From an uncultured Bacteroides sp. (GTDB taxonomy: Bacteria > Bacteroidota > Bacteroidia > Bacteroidales > Bacteroidaceae), in contig NZ_CASFWU010000065.1 of assembly GCF_949298305.1 (NCBI RefSeq), positions 1 through 21,680 on the forward strand: a stretch of DNA of 21,680 nucleotides, given 5' to 3'. Made by a program: the position numbers and the translations under genes. The notes under the pieces are model-generated. The model worked only from the letters and a program-made list of their open reading frames with translations. It was not told the origin of the DNA and searched no databases. This document shows positions 1 to 7,582 of the stretch, piece after piece; position 1 is the first letter of the stretch, and every line of letters begins with the position of its first letter.

Positions 1-97
1 AAACTTAATGATTCGGATAGCACTAAGTTAATAAAAATCAGCGATATGCGCAACTTTCCAAACATATTATCAATTCAAATTAATTCCGCCAATAGGT

Positions 98-105
98 TAT
101 CTTTG
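98..105 (+). promoter_or_regulatory. -7 box of the regulator gene
   Basis: TATCTTTG matches the Bacteroidetes -7 consensus TAnnTTTG and lies 23 bp upstream of the ATG at 129. At the expected 19-bp spacing the -33 position reads TTCA rather than TTTG, so the promoter is probably weak or needs an activator. Confidence 0.55.
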
Positions 106-128
106 TTCCCGAAAAGAGATACACCGAC

Positions 129-1787
129 ATGAAACTGATGCATTACCTCCTCCTGTTGCTCTGCTTGTGCTGCTTATCCTGCGGCTCGCGCACGGACTAT
201 CCCAATCTGCTTGTCAAGGCGGACAGTCTGATAGATGCCCGTCCCGACAGTGCCTTGACTCTGTTGCATAGCATCCCTCCTTCGGCCTTAGAAGAGGGCG
301 ACCGCATGCGTCACCGGTTGCTGGCCGTGGAGGCGGAATGCCGCAACGGACAGATGCCGGCCAACGACTCATTGCTGTTGCCGGTCATCGGCTATTTTCA
401 TCGTACCGGTGATGTCTTTTGGGAAGCGCGGGGCGAGTACAACCGAGGCTGCATCCTTTATCAGGATCATCGTCAGGCGGGGCAGGCATTGCATATCTTC
501 CAGCGGGGAAAGACACTGATGGAACAGTGTGGAAATACCTGGTGGTTAGGGCGGACGTATGGAAGGATGGCCTATATCTATCACAGTCAGGGGATGCTTT
601 CGCAGGCCGATTCTCTCTATAGCAAGGCGGAACAAATATCTGTGCAAGTGGGCGATACTGTATTGTGGCTTGAAATTTTGGAACGAAGGAGTATTTATCT
701 GATTGCTAAAGGTGAGTATTATTATAAGGAAGCAGAAACATTGTTGTTAAAAGCTTATCGATTGGCTAATCATAAGCAATTAATAAATCATCAAAAGAAA
801 AGTGTACTTACTTTAAGCCAGTTGTATAGCTATATGCAGGACGGTAGACGTGCTTTGCAATTTGCTCGTGAGGCTTGGAGACTGGAATCGGATACCGCAC
901 GGAGGTATATGTCCAGTTTGCTGATAGGTGAGGCTCATTATAAACTGAATCATTATGACTCCGCTATGGTTTGGTTGGAAAGGACGGTTGCGTGTCGTCC
1001 TTCTCTGGCTGTCCGTTCGGCAGCCTATATGCGTTTGGCGGATATTGCCGAAGAACAAGGGAATGCAGAAAAGGCATTGGTTTATCAGAAAAAATATGGG
1101 CAGACGGAGAATGAACTTGCCAGTCAATCACAGGTAGTGGATATTCGGTTGGCGGAGCAAGAACAATTTCATCGACAAGGTGCGAAGAGGCTATGGCAGG
1201 TTGTAAAGGTTTGTTTGGTGGTGATTGGTGGATTGCTCGTTTGTGTTGTCTTGTTGTTGGGGTGGCGGTTTAAAGAACGAAAACACCTCCGCAAACAAAT
1301 GAATATCTTGATGGGCTTTTGGTTGCAGGAACATCAGCGTTTGTTAGTTGTGAAACCATCGGTACCCGATTCGGAAATTCTTTTGCTTCCTTCCGACGAA
1401 CCGGAGGTTCAACCGGTGTTCGACTTTGATGAATTGGTTGGTCGTCTTTGTGAAACGGAACTTTATGCCAAGGTGACGCGCATTGTTTCCTATTATCAAT
1501 CTTACGATGACTATGAAGAACATTTCACGGTGGAAGATCAAAGTGAACTTCTTTGTCTGATTAATCGTTTTGCGGATGGTTTCATCACACATTTGAAAAA
1601 ACAAGTTTCACTTTCTGAGAAGGATCTTCGTTTTTGTGGTCTCCATCTGTTGGGATTGTCCGTGCAGGACATTGCCGTCTTGTTGGAAAAGGACCGTTCC
1701 AGTGTGTACAAACGTCAGAAGCGTATACTTCGTTATTTCCCTGATGCAGGTAAAAAACGGTTGGAAGACGTGTTAAAACGTCTTTGA
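129..1787 (+). CDS. TPR-repeat membrane regulator with C-terminal HTH
   Basis: The 552-aa protein begins with a lipoprotein-like signal (lipobox ending at Cys18, CLSCG). Helical TPR-like repeats follow (about residues 30-340), then one membrane helix (about 361-379) and a cytoplasmic tail. The tail ends in a helix-turn-helix-like segment around residues 505-535 (SVQDIAVLLEKDRSSVYKRQ). This layout is common in Bacteroidales regulators that sense something in the periplasm and bind DNA in the cytosol. I infer that it controls the peptide locus starting 127 bp downstream on the same strand. The lipobox and the internal helix make an odd pair: a lipidated N-terminus plus a membrane span would tether the sensor twice, unless the N-terminus is simply a signal anchor. 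Its ligand cannot be read from the sequence. The gene is more AT-rich in its middle (about 650-950) than the genes after 5 kb. Confidence 0.75.
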   Translation: MKLMHYLLLLLCLCCLSCGSRTDYPNLLVKADSLIDARPDSALTLLHSIPPSALEEGDRMRHRLLAVEAECRNGQMPANDSLLLPVIGYFHRTGDVFWEARGEYNRGCILYQDHRQAGQALHIFQRGKTLMEQCGNTWWLGRTYGRMAYIYHSQGMLSQADSLYSKAEQISVQVGDTVLWLEILERRSIYLIAKGEYYYKEAETLLLKAYRLANHKQLINHQKKSVLTLSQLYSYMQDGRRALQFAREAWRLESDTARRYMSSLLIGEAHYKLNHYDSAMVWLERTVACRPSLAVRSAAYMRLADIAEEQGNAEKALVYQKKYGQTENELASQSQVVDIRLAEQEQFHRQGAKRLWQVVKVCLVVIGGLLVCVVLLLGWRFKERKHLRKQMNILMGFWLQEHQRLLVVKPSVPDSEILLLPSDEPEVQPVFDFDELVGRLCETELYAKVTRIVSYYQSYDDYEEHFTVEDQSELLCLINRFADGFITHLKKQVSLSEKDLRFCGLHLLGLSVQDIAVLLEKDRSSVYKRQKRILRYFPDAGKKRLEDVLKRL

Positions 1788-1796
1788 ATGCCTTTT

Positions 1797-1866
1797 TCCA
1801 CATTTTTTTCACATAAAGAAGAGTGAATTCTGATGAAATTCAACAAAAGTTCCACATTCTGTGTGG
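1797..1866 (+). promoter_or_regulatory. Candidate operator: TTCCACATT repeats and CCACA-N5-TGTGG palindrome
   Basis: TTCCACATT occurs twice, at 1797-1805 and 1850-1858. The second copy forms part of the perfect inverted repeat CCACA-TTCTG-TGTGG (1852-1866). The palindrome sits over the place where a -33 element would lie for the -7 box at 1878-1885. This is a plausible binding site for an activator, such as the HTH protein encoded just upstream, but that link is inference. Confidence 0.45.
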
Positions 1867-1877
1867 TTCTAAACGGA

Positions 1878-1885
1878 TAATTTTG
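1878..1885 (+). promoter_or_regulatory. -7 box of the peptide locus
   Basis: TAATTTTG fits TAnnTTTG and lies 28 bp upstream of the ATG at 1914. The -33 position has CATT instead of TTTG, so activation through the neighbouring palindrome is plausible. Confidence 0.5.
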
Positions 1886-1913
1886 CAGCATTAAAATAAA
1901 AAATGACTGTAAA

Positions 1914-2300
1914 ATGAAAACGCTGATTTTACTTTTAATTTCTTTATGGCTGGGTACGCAACCTTTTTATGCCAAGGATGGAAATACTACTTCGACCACT
2001 ACTGAAACGGAAAAGAAGGAAATTCCATTGAATGTTATGTTCTCCGATGGCGCAATAACTTATTCCTTCGTCCAGCCCGCTGTTTACGCCTATTTATTAG
2101 ATAAGGAGGTAAGCGTAGACCTTAGTGAACTACCCGGTACTTTTACCGTCCGTATCATCAGTTTGTCCACAGGAAAGGAAGTTGCTTCGCAAACGTTTTG
2201 CGAGTTTGTGGAGATTGATTTAAGTGCTTGTAGCGGTGGGGACTATCAGCTCGACATCATGTCGGAGGATGAGTGGTTACAAGGAGAATTTACGTTATAA
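1914..2300 (+). CDS. Small secreted DUF3244-type protein
   Basis: The 128-aa protein has a clear Sec signal peptide (about residues 1-20, likely cut after Y-A). A Thr/Glu-rich linker follows, then a short beta-rich domain of about 85 residues. The domain looks like DUF3244, small immunoglobulin-like domains of Bacteroidales secreted proteins, with the pattern TFTVRIISLSTGKEV then FVEIDLS and GDYQLDI. It has no catalytic motif and its role is unknown. It is the first gene after the candidate operator and is followed within 23 bp by the VKOR fusion gene, so the two are probably co-transcribed. It holds two cysteines (about residues 95 and 106) that could form a disulfide in the periplasm. The family call rests on overall pattern and is moderately sure. 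Confidence 0.7.
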   Translation: MKTLILLLISLWLGTQPFYAKDGNTTSTTTETEKKEIPLNVMFSDGAITYSFVQPAVYAYLLDKEVSVDLSELPGTFTVRIISLSTGKEVASQTFCEFVEIDLSACSGGDYQLDIMSEDEWLQGEFTL

Positions 2301-2323
2301 CCCGACTTTTATTATCCGTTTGT

Positions 2324-3847
2324 ATGTCCGTTGATGCCCATACTGTTTCTTTACTCTATCGTTACTTGCGGATGCTTTCCGTGCGGGTAGGCCGTGGTAC
2401 AGTCGCCCGCCTGCTTGCCCATCCCTTGGGCAACAGCATGCGGGGGCTGAGCGACGCGCTGGACGAATTGGGAATACGGAATGCCGTTTATCAGCTTCCG
2501 CCGGAATATTTCGACCAACTGGAGGCGCCGTTTATAGCAGTGACCCGACAGGCGGAAGTGCCTTTTTGCTTGGTGGAGCGAATAAACGGGACCTCGTTGG
2601 CGGTGTACACACGTGGCAGGAGGGTAAGAGTAGAACGCGAAGCGTTTCTCCGTACTTGGACGGGAGGTGTGCTGGTGGGCGAAGTGACGGCTGAAACACA
2701 GCAGGACAGCTACTTCTTCATTCGGAACGTGGCTTACTGGAGTTGTCGTTACAGCCTGTTGGGAGCAGGTATCTTGGGAACATTACTGGTTGTCGGAACG
2801 TCGTCGTCTGTGGCAGGAGCTTTGTATTTATTTACGCTGTGTGCAGGCATGTTCGTTTCTTCTGCTATCTTGTACAAAGAGATGTCCAACCGGAATTTCT
2901 TGCATCGGTTTTGTCACATTGGCACGACAATCGATTGCAATGCGGTGTTGCAGTCCAAGGGTGCCCGCCTGGCGGGTATGGGGTTGGGCGAGCTTAGTCT
3001 GTTCTATTTCAGTACGTTGCTGCTGTTTGCGCTCTGCCATCCTCATGGCTTTGGGTGGCTTGCTGCAGGCTGTGCTTCGGCAGCGTTGGCTTTTACGGTT
3101 TATTCCATTGTTAACCAACTGTTTGTAATAAAGAAAGGATGTATGCTTTGCCTGATGGTTTGTCTGATTGTATGGCTGAATAGCTTGGCGTTGTATTTGC
3201 TTTGGAGCGATGAAGTTAGCTTTACGCCTGCCTTTACAGCTTGTGTTGCTTTGGCTCTATCGGCAGCCTTTTGCATGGCTGTATGGCAGACTGTCAAGCG
3301 TCAGATACGGATAGGGCAAGAAGCGGTGGAGGGGAGGCAACGGTTAAGTTCCTTGTTCAATGCGGAGGCGTTTAAGGCATTGTCAGGCATCCAGCCCCAC
3401 ATTGGCGAAATGCCGGACAGAGGCATCTGCCTGCACAACGGACGAACCGGTGGTGATGAAGTATTGATTGTGACCAATCCTATGTGTAAAAACTGCGCCC
3501 GTGTGCATCCGTATTTGAAGGATTTGTCGGCTCGGGCTTCGGTGTCGTTGATTCTTCTGACGTTTCCGGGTGACAAGGTAGGCAGGGAAGTTGCCCTCAG
3601 ATTGATTGCTGCCTGGCAGATGGAAGGATGGGATAAAATGATAGAACTATTGGAAACGTGGAGCACAAAACACGTCCTTCATTCCTTGCTTTGTTATCCC
3701 GTTACCGAGAAAGCGGAGCAGATGTATGAAGAGCATTTACGCTATGCCATCGGGCAGCATATTACCAAAACTCCTTCTGTGATTGTGCAAAAGGGGTATG
3801 TACCGGAGGTGTATCGGATAGAAGACTTGAAATATGTATTGACATAA
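2324..3847 (+). CDS. C39-like / VKOR / thioredoxin fusion, putative disulfide-forming membrane enzyme
   Basis: From the chosen ATG the protein is 507 aa. Residues 1-130 resemble the fold pattern of peptidase C39 domains but lack the catalytic Cys and His, so the domain is probably a non-cleaving binding module. About six membrane segments follow, carrying VKOR hallmarks: a loop cysteine pair (C197, C205 in FCHIGTTIDCNAVL) and a CxxC (C273-C276, CMLC). The C-terminal 130 residues are thioredoxin/DsbA-like, with CKNC (C388-C391) and a TP cis-proline motif (KTPSV, about 483-484). VKOR enzymes pass electrons from a partner thiol protein to quinone, so this fusion should make disulfides in the periplasm. 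The frame is open back to an ATG at 2273 that overlaps the previous gene. I prefer 2324 because homologous-looking sequence (HTVSLLYRYLRML) begins there. The number of membrane segments leaves the side of the N-terminal domain uncertain. Confidence 0.8.
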   Translation: MSVDAHTVSLLYRYLRMLSVRVGRGTVARLLAHPLGNSMRGLSDALDELGIRNAVYQLPPEYFDQLEAPFIAVTRQAEVPFCLVERINGTSLAVYTRGRRVRVEREAFLRTWTGGVLVGEVTAETQQDSYFFIRNVAYWSCRYSLLGAGILGTLLVVGTSSSVAGALYLFTLCAGMFVSSAILYKEMSNRNFLHRFCHIGTTIDCNAVLQSKGARLAGMGLGELSLFYFSTLLLFALCHPHGFGWLAAGCASAALAFTVYSIVNQLFVIKKGCMLCLMVCLIVWLNSLALYLLWSDEVSFTPAFTACVALALSAAFCMAVWQTVKRQIRIGQEAVEGRQRLSSLFNAEAFKALSGIQPHIGEMPDRGICLHNGRTGGDEVLIVTNPMCKNCARVHPYLKDLSARASVSLILLTFPGDKVGREVALRLIAAWQMEGWDKMIELLETWSTKHVLHSLLCYPVTEKAEQMYEEHLRYAIGQHITKTPSVIVQKGYVPEVYRIEDLKYVLT

Positions 3848-3873
3848 AGATATAACTTCATGAAGTATCTGTA

Positions 3874-3891
3874 TAGGCACAGTAAAGCCTA
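3874..3891 (+). other. Small hairpin before the precursor gene
   Basis: TAGGC and GCCTA form a 5-bp stem with an 8-base loop in the 81-bp gap between the VKOR fusion gene and the precursor gene, followed by an A-rich run. It is too weak to be called a terminator and may be an mRNA-processing or stability element. I see no convincing -33/-7 promoter in this gap, so the precursor is probably read from upstream. Confidence 0.25.
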
Positions 3892-3928
3892 AAATTAAAT
3901 CTAATTGTAAAACCAATTTTTAAACAAC

Positions 3929-4138
3929 ATGAAAACAATGAAAGATTTTGAAGCATTCAAGTTGGATAAGAAGCAAATGAATGCGATTGCAGGAGGGGAA
4001 ATCTACTGTGTGGAAGAAAATCCTGGTGGTGAATTCAGAACTATCACATATAGTGATGGAATTGAGTTAAAGGAAGCTCAGGAGCATGCGAGTAAAATCC
4101 TTAGCAATCCTGTTTGTGAGGAAGTGATCAAAGTTTGA
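3929..4138 (+). CDS. Double-glycine leader precursor peptide (GG-Bacteroidales type)
   Basis: The 69-aa product has a charged leader (MKDFEAFKLDKKQMNAIAGG) ending in Gly22-Gly23. This matches the pattern of Bacteroidales natural-product precursors (family TIGR04149, from memory). Cleavage after GG would release a 46-residue acidic core starting EIYC and holding exactly two cysteines, C27 near its start and C63 near its end. One intramolecular disulfide could close most of the peptide into a loop. A C39-peptidase exporter, a membrane-fusion protein and two thiol-oxidoreductase genes surround it, which supports the role. Met4 is an equally likely start (ATG at 3938). A second GG (residues 33-34, NPGGEF) lies in the core and is unlikely to be the cut site because the leader pattern ends at 23. 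Function of the mature peptide (bacteriocin, signal or other) cannot be told. Confidence 0.8.
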   Translation: MKTMKDFEAFKLDKKQMNAIAGGEIYCVEENPGGEFRTITYSDGIELKEAQEHASKILSNPVCEEVIKV

Positions 4139-4154
4139 TTTTTGTGATTCCTTT

Positions 4155-4199
4155 GTCAGTCCAAGAGTTTAATATCTTGGGCTGACTCATTTTATTTTT
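4155..4199 (+). terminator. Strong hairpin terminator or attenuator after the precursor gene
   Basis: GTCAGTCCAAGA (4155-4166) and TCTTGGGCTGAC (4175-4186) form a 12-bp stem (one G-T pair) with an 8-base loop, followed by a T-rich tail to 4199. The hairpin ends 4 bp before the ATG at 4203. It would stop most transcripts after the precursor and let a minor share reach the export genes, as is usual when a precursor must outnumber its transporter. Confidence 0.85.
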
Positions 4200-4202
4200 A
4201 GT

Positions 4203-5388
4203 ATGAAACATTTGTTATATATATGGTTACTTTTCATATTGAGTAGCTTTCTTCCTCAGCATGGAAACGATGAGACCAGAAACGTGACGGTCATTGTACA
4301 TTTGGACGATGCACTTTCACAAGTGGAACAGACCGTCTATCTCCACTCTTATCTTCCGTGGGTGTCGGGCGGAGAGATGAATATCTGGGACTCGGTACGG
4401 ACAGAAAAAGGGCAGAAAACAGTGGAACTGCAAGGGCTTCTGCTTCTTGAAGATAATGTAGAAATCACCTTCTCTAAAGAAGGCCCCAATAACTTGCTCG
4501 TTTATTTGGTTCCCAACGATACGGTGGAGATAGAGGCTTTCTATGATGATATGGATCAGATCACTATTAGAAAAGCATTGAAAGGGAAAGTGCATAACGA
4601 GATTATAGTATCTGACATGAGGACCAGAAGCATGTGGAAAACACGGCATCGGCTGGAGGATGAGGGGAAAAAGGACAGCCTTCTTCTGTGGTTGCAATCA
4701 AGTCAAGCAGAATCCGCATTATGTAGCTGCCAATGCCGCACGGGTGTTTTTGCAGGTTAATTTTAAAGATTACATCAGCGAAGACAGCGTGATGGTTTTG
4801 AGGCAGTATCTTGCAAAAAAGTGGCCGAATGACGTACGAGCCATTCGGAGAACTCAGAAAACAGTGGATAATTCGCAATCGGAAAGAAGCCTGAGAACCC
4901 GCCGTCGAATCAGTGACGTGAAGAGAGAAAAGGCCGTTTATCAGATGGCCAGAAAGAACACGGAAATAGGGAAGACGCTGTCGCTCAATCTGGAAAGTGC
5001 GGACGGTGAAATGGTAGCCCTGTCCGACCTGAAAGGGTGCCGCTACATTTATGTGGATGTATGGGCCACATGGTGCAAGCCCTGTCGTGCTCAGTTCCCG
5101 TACGTCAAGCAGGCTTTGGCGAAGTATCCGCAGGACTTGAAAGTGTATGCCGTCTCCATTGACAACAATCATACCGGGTGGCGCGAAAGTATCGTAAAAG
5201 ACTCTCTGCAAGCTTTTGTCAATGTCATCGGTACGGACAACAACCGGAACCAGCTTCCGGAGGTGGCACGCTTGGGCGTGAAACTGATACCACGTTCCTT
5301 CCTGCTGGACAACCATTGCCGGATTGTGGCGAAAGACCTGCACGGGGAGGAATTGATACAGACATTGGATAGTCTGATGGCGCAATGA
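4203..5388 (+). pseudogene. DUF4369/TlpA-like periplasmic thioredoxin, frameshifted
   Basis: Two overlapping frames together make one protein of about 395 residues. The first (4203-4760) gives a Sec signal peptide and a DUF4369-like beta domain (about residues 25-110), then helical sequence up to KKDSLLLWLQ. The second frame (open until 5388, in use from about 4690) continues with VKQNPHYVAANAARVFLQVN, a linker, and a TlpA-type thioredoxin domain with VDVWATWCKPCRAQFP (redox pair CKPC) and a cis-proline segment (KLIPRSFLL). The switch needs one extra base, or two missing bases, between about 4683 and 4712. The ATG at 4660 in the second frame gives no signal peptide, so re-initiation would not yield a periplasmic enzyme. 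The gene is either broken, a sequencing error, or uses frameshifting. An intact copy would reduce or reshuffle disulfides next to the VKOR-type oxidase. Its end overlaps the exporter start as ATGA. Confidence 0.8.
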
Positions 5389-7577
5389 AGAAATTTCCCT
5401 GTTATATACAGCATAATGTAATGGACTGCGGCCCCACCTGCCTGCGCATGGTGGCCGCCCACTACGGCAAACGCTACTCGCTGGAAGGGCTGAGGGAAAA
5501 GAGTTTCCTGACCCGCGAGGGGGTGTCGATGCTGGGCATCAGCGAGGCGGCGGAACGCATCGGGCTACGAAGCATCTGCGTACAGGTGGATTACGAACGG
5601 TTGAGGGAAGCGCCCCTGCCGTGCATCGTACACTGGAACCAGCAGCATTTCGTGGTGGTGTATCGCATGGATGGGCGGCACGTGTGGGTGGCCGACCCGG
5701 GAGCGGGGAAACTGAAATATACACAGGAGGAATTCTGTCGCTGCTGGCTCAGCGCGAAGAAGGACGGGCTGGATACGGGCGTGGCGTTGCTGCTGGAACC
5801 TACTCCGGAGTTTTATGCGCGGGAGGACGACGGCGACGAGGGGGAGATGAGCAGAAAAGGATTTGCCTTTATGTACTCGTATCTGCGGCCTTACAAACAA
5901 CTGGTAGGACAACTGCTGCTGGGACTGCTGCTGGGCAGCGGAATACAGCTGATGCTGCCTTTCCTGACACAGAGCGTGGTGGATTTCGGCATCAACAACC
6001 AGAATTTGGGGTTTATCTGGCTGGTGCTGGTGGCACAGCTGACGCTGACCTTCAGCAGTTCGGCAGTAGAGTTCATACGGGGCTGGATTCTGCTTCATCT
6101 GGGCACGCGCATCAACATCGCCCTCATCTCCGACTTCCTGGCCAAACTGATGCGCCTGCCCATGGGCTACTTCGACACGAAGATGACGGGCGACATCCTG
6201 CAACGCATCAATGACCACACCCGCATCCAGAACTTCCTGACGGGCAGCAGCCTGAGTGTGATCTTCTCTACGTTCAACATCGTGGTGTTCGGGCTGGTGC
6301 TGCTGCTCTACAGTCCGCTGGTGTTCTTCATCTTCATGGCGGGCAGCGCACTCTACGTGGCCTATGTGTGGCTGTTCATGAAGAAGCGGGCGGAACTGGA
6401 CCACAAGCGTTTTGCCCAGCAGAGTGCCAACCAGAGCAGCGTGGTGCAGCTGGTGACGGGCATGCAGGAAATCAAACTGAGCGCGTGCGAGCGACAGAAG
6501 CGGTGGGAGTGGGAACGGATACAGGCACGCCTGTTCCGGGTGAACATCCGGAGTCTGGCCTTGCGGCAGTATCAGGACTCGGGCGCGGTGCTCATCAACC
6601 AGACGAAGAACGTCATCATCACGGGGCTGGTGGCCAGCTTCGTGGTGCAGGGCGACATGACGCTGGGCATGATGATGTCGGTGCAATACATCATCGGGCA
6701 ACTGAACAGCCCGGTGAACGAACTGATAGGCTTTGCCCGCGACATGCAGGACGCCCGCCTGAGCATGAACCGGCTGAGCGAGGTGCGCGACAAGCCCGAC
6801 GAGGAACCTGCCGGGCGGGAAACGATGCGGGACATTCCCCAGGGGAAGGACTTGCGGGTGGAAGACCTGAGCTTCAAGTACGACCCGCTGGCCGAGACCC
6901 CTACACTGGACCGTATCGGCCTGTGTATTGAGGCAGGACGCCAGACGGCCATTGTAGGTATGAGTGGCAGTGGGAAGACGACGCTGGTGAAGTTGCTGTT
7001 GGAGTTTTATCCGCCGGCAGCGGGCCGCATCATGCTGGGTGACATACCACTGGATGCCTACAGCGTGCGGGAGTGGCGGAAACGGTGCGGAGTGGTGATG
7101 CAGGACGGATTCATCTTCTCGGATACCATAGCGGGAAATATCGCTCCGGGGGTAGAGCATATTGATAAGGAACGCTTGTTGCATGCGGCACGGGTGGCGA
7201 ATATACAGGATTTTGTCGCTTCACTTCCCTTGGGCTATAACACCAAGATAGGCAGCGAAGGACATGGATTGAGCCAAGGACAGAAACAGCGGATACTGAT
7301 AGCCAGAGCTGTGTATAAAGATCCGGAATTTATCTTCTTTGACGAAGCGACCAATGCGCTGGATGCAAACAATGAACGGCGTATCATGGAGAATCTGCAG
7401 CAATTTTTCAAAGGACGCACATCGGTGGTGGTAGCCCATCGGTTGAGCACCGTGCGCCATGCCGACAAGATTGTGGTGATAGATCACGGCCGCATCAGCG
7501 AACAAGGCACGCACGAGGAACTGATAGCCAGAAAGGGACAGTATTATAGGCTGGTGAAGAACCAGTTGGAGATTTAG
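5385..7577 (+). CDS. Peptidase-containing ABC exporter (C39-TMD-NBD)
   Basis: The 730-aa protein has three parts. The N-terminal C39 protease (1-140) shows Q9, catalytic C15 (DCGPTC), H88 (HFVVV) and D104 (ADPGAGK). The membrane domain spans about 165-450. The ATPase (about 490-730) has Walker A 525-532 (GMSGSGKT), signature LSQGQ 629-633, Walker B with D653-E654 (FFDEATNALD) and the switch H685. All residues needed for proteolysis and ATP hydrolysis are present. Members cut GG-type leaders in the cytosol and pump the core across the inner membrane, so the 69-aa precursor upstream is the obvious substrate. The start codon overlaps the previous stop as ATGA, which suggests translational coupling. 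Base composition is markedly more GC-rich than the genes before 4.8 kb. Confidence 0.93.
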   Translation: MKKFPCYIQHNVMDCGPTCLRMVAAHYGKRYSLEGLREKSFLTREGVSMLGISEAAERIGLRSICVQVDYERLREAPLPCIVHWNQQHFVVVYRMDGRHVWVADPGAGKLKYTQEEFCRCWLSAKKDGLDTGVALLLEPTPEFYAREDDGDEGEMSRKGFAFMYSYLRPYKQLVGQLLLGLLLGSGIQLMLPFLTQSVVDFGINNQNLGFIWLVLVAQLTLTFSSSAVEFIRGWILLHLGTRINIALISDFLAKLMRLPMGYFDTKMTGDILQRINDHTRIQNFLTGSSLSVIFSTFNIVVFGLVLLLYSPLVFFIFMAGSALYVAYVWLFMKKRAELDHKRFAQQSANQSSVVQLVTGMQEIKLSACERQKRWEWERIQARLFRVNIRSLALRQYQDSGAVLINQTKNVIITGLVASFVVQGDMTLGMMMSVQYIIGQLNSPVNELIGFARDMQDARLSMNRLSEVRDKPDEEPAGRETMRDIPQGKDLRVEDLSFKYDPLAETPTLDRIGLCIEAGRQTAIVGMSGSGKTTLVKLLLEFYPPAAGRIMLGDIPLDAYSVREWRKRCGVVMQDGFIFSDTIAGNIAPGVEHIDKERLLHAARVANIQDFVASLPLGYNTKIGSEGHGLSQGQKQRILIARAVYKDPEFIFFDEATNALDANNERRIMENLQQFFKGRTSVVVAHRLSTVRHADKIVVIDHGRISEQGTHEELIARKGQYYRLVKNQLEI

Positions 7578-7582
7578 GAAAG

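Noticed and set aside
2273..2323. Upstream start for the VKOR fusion gene
   Set aside because: The extension overlaps the DUF3244 gene and adds 17 residues without homology-like pattern; ATG 2324 fits better.
5565..7184. 539-codon open frame on the - strand opposite the exporter
   Set aside because: It is a His/Gln-rich shadow of the ABC exporter, whose own motifs are complete.
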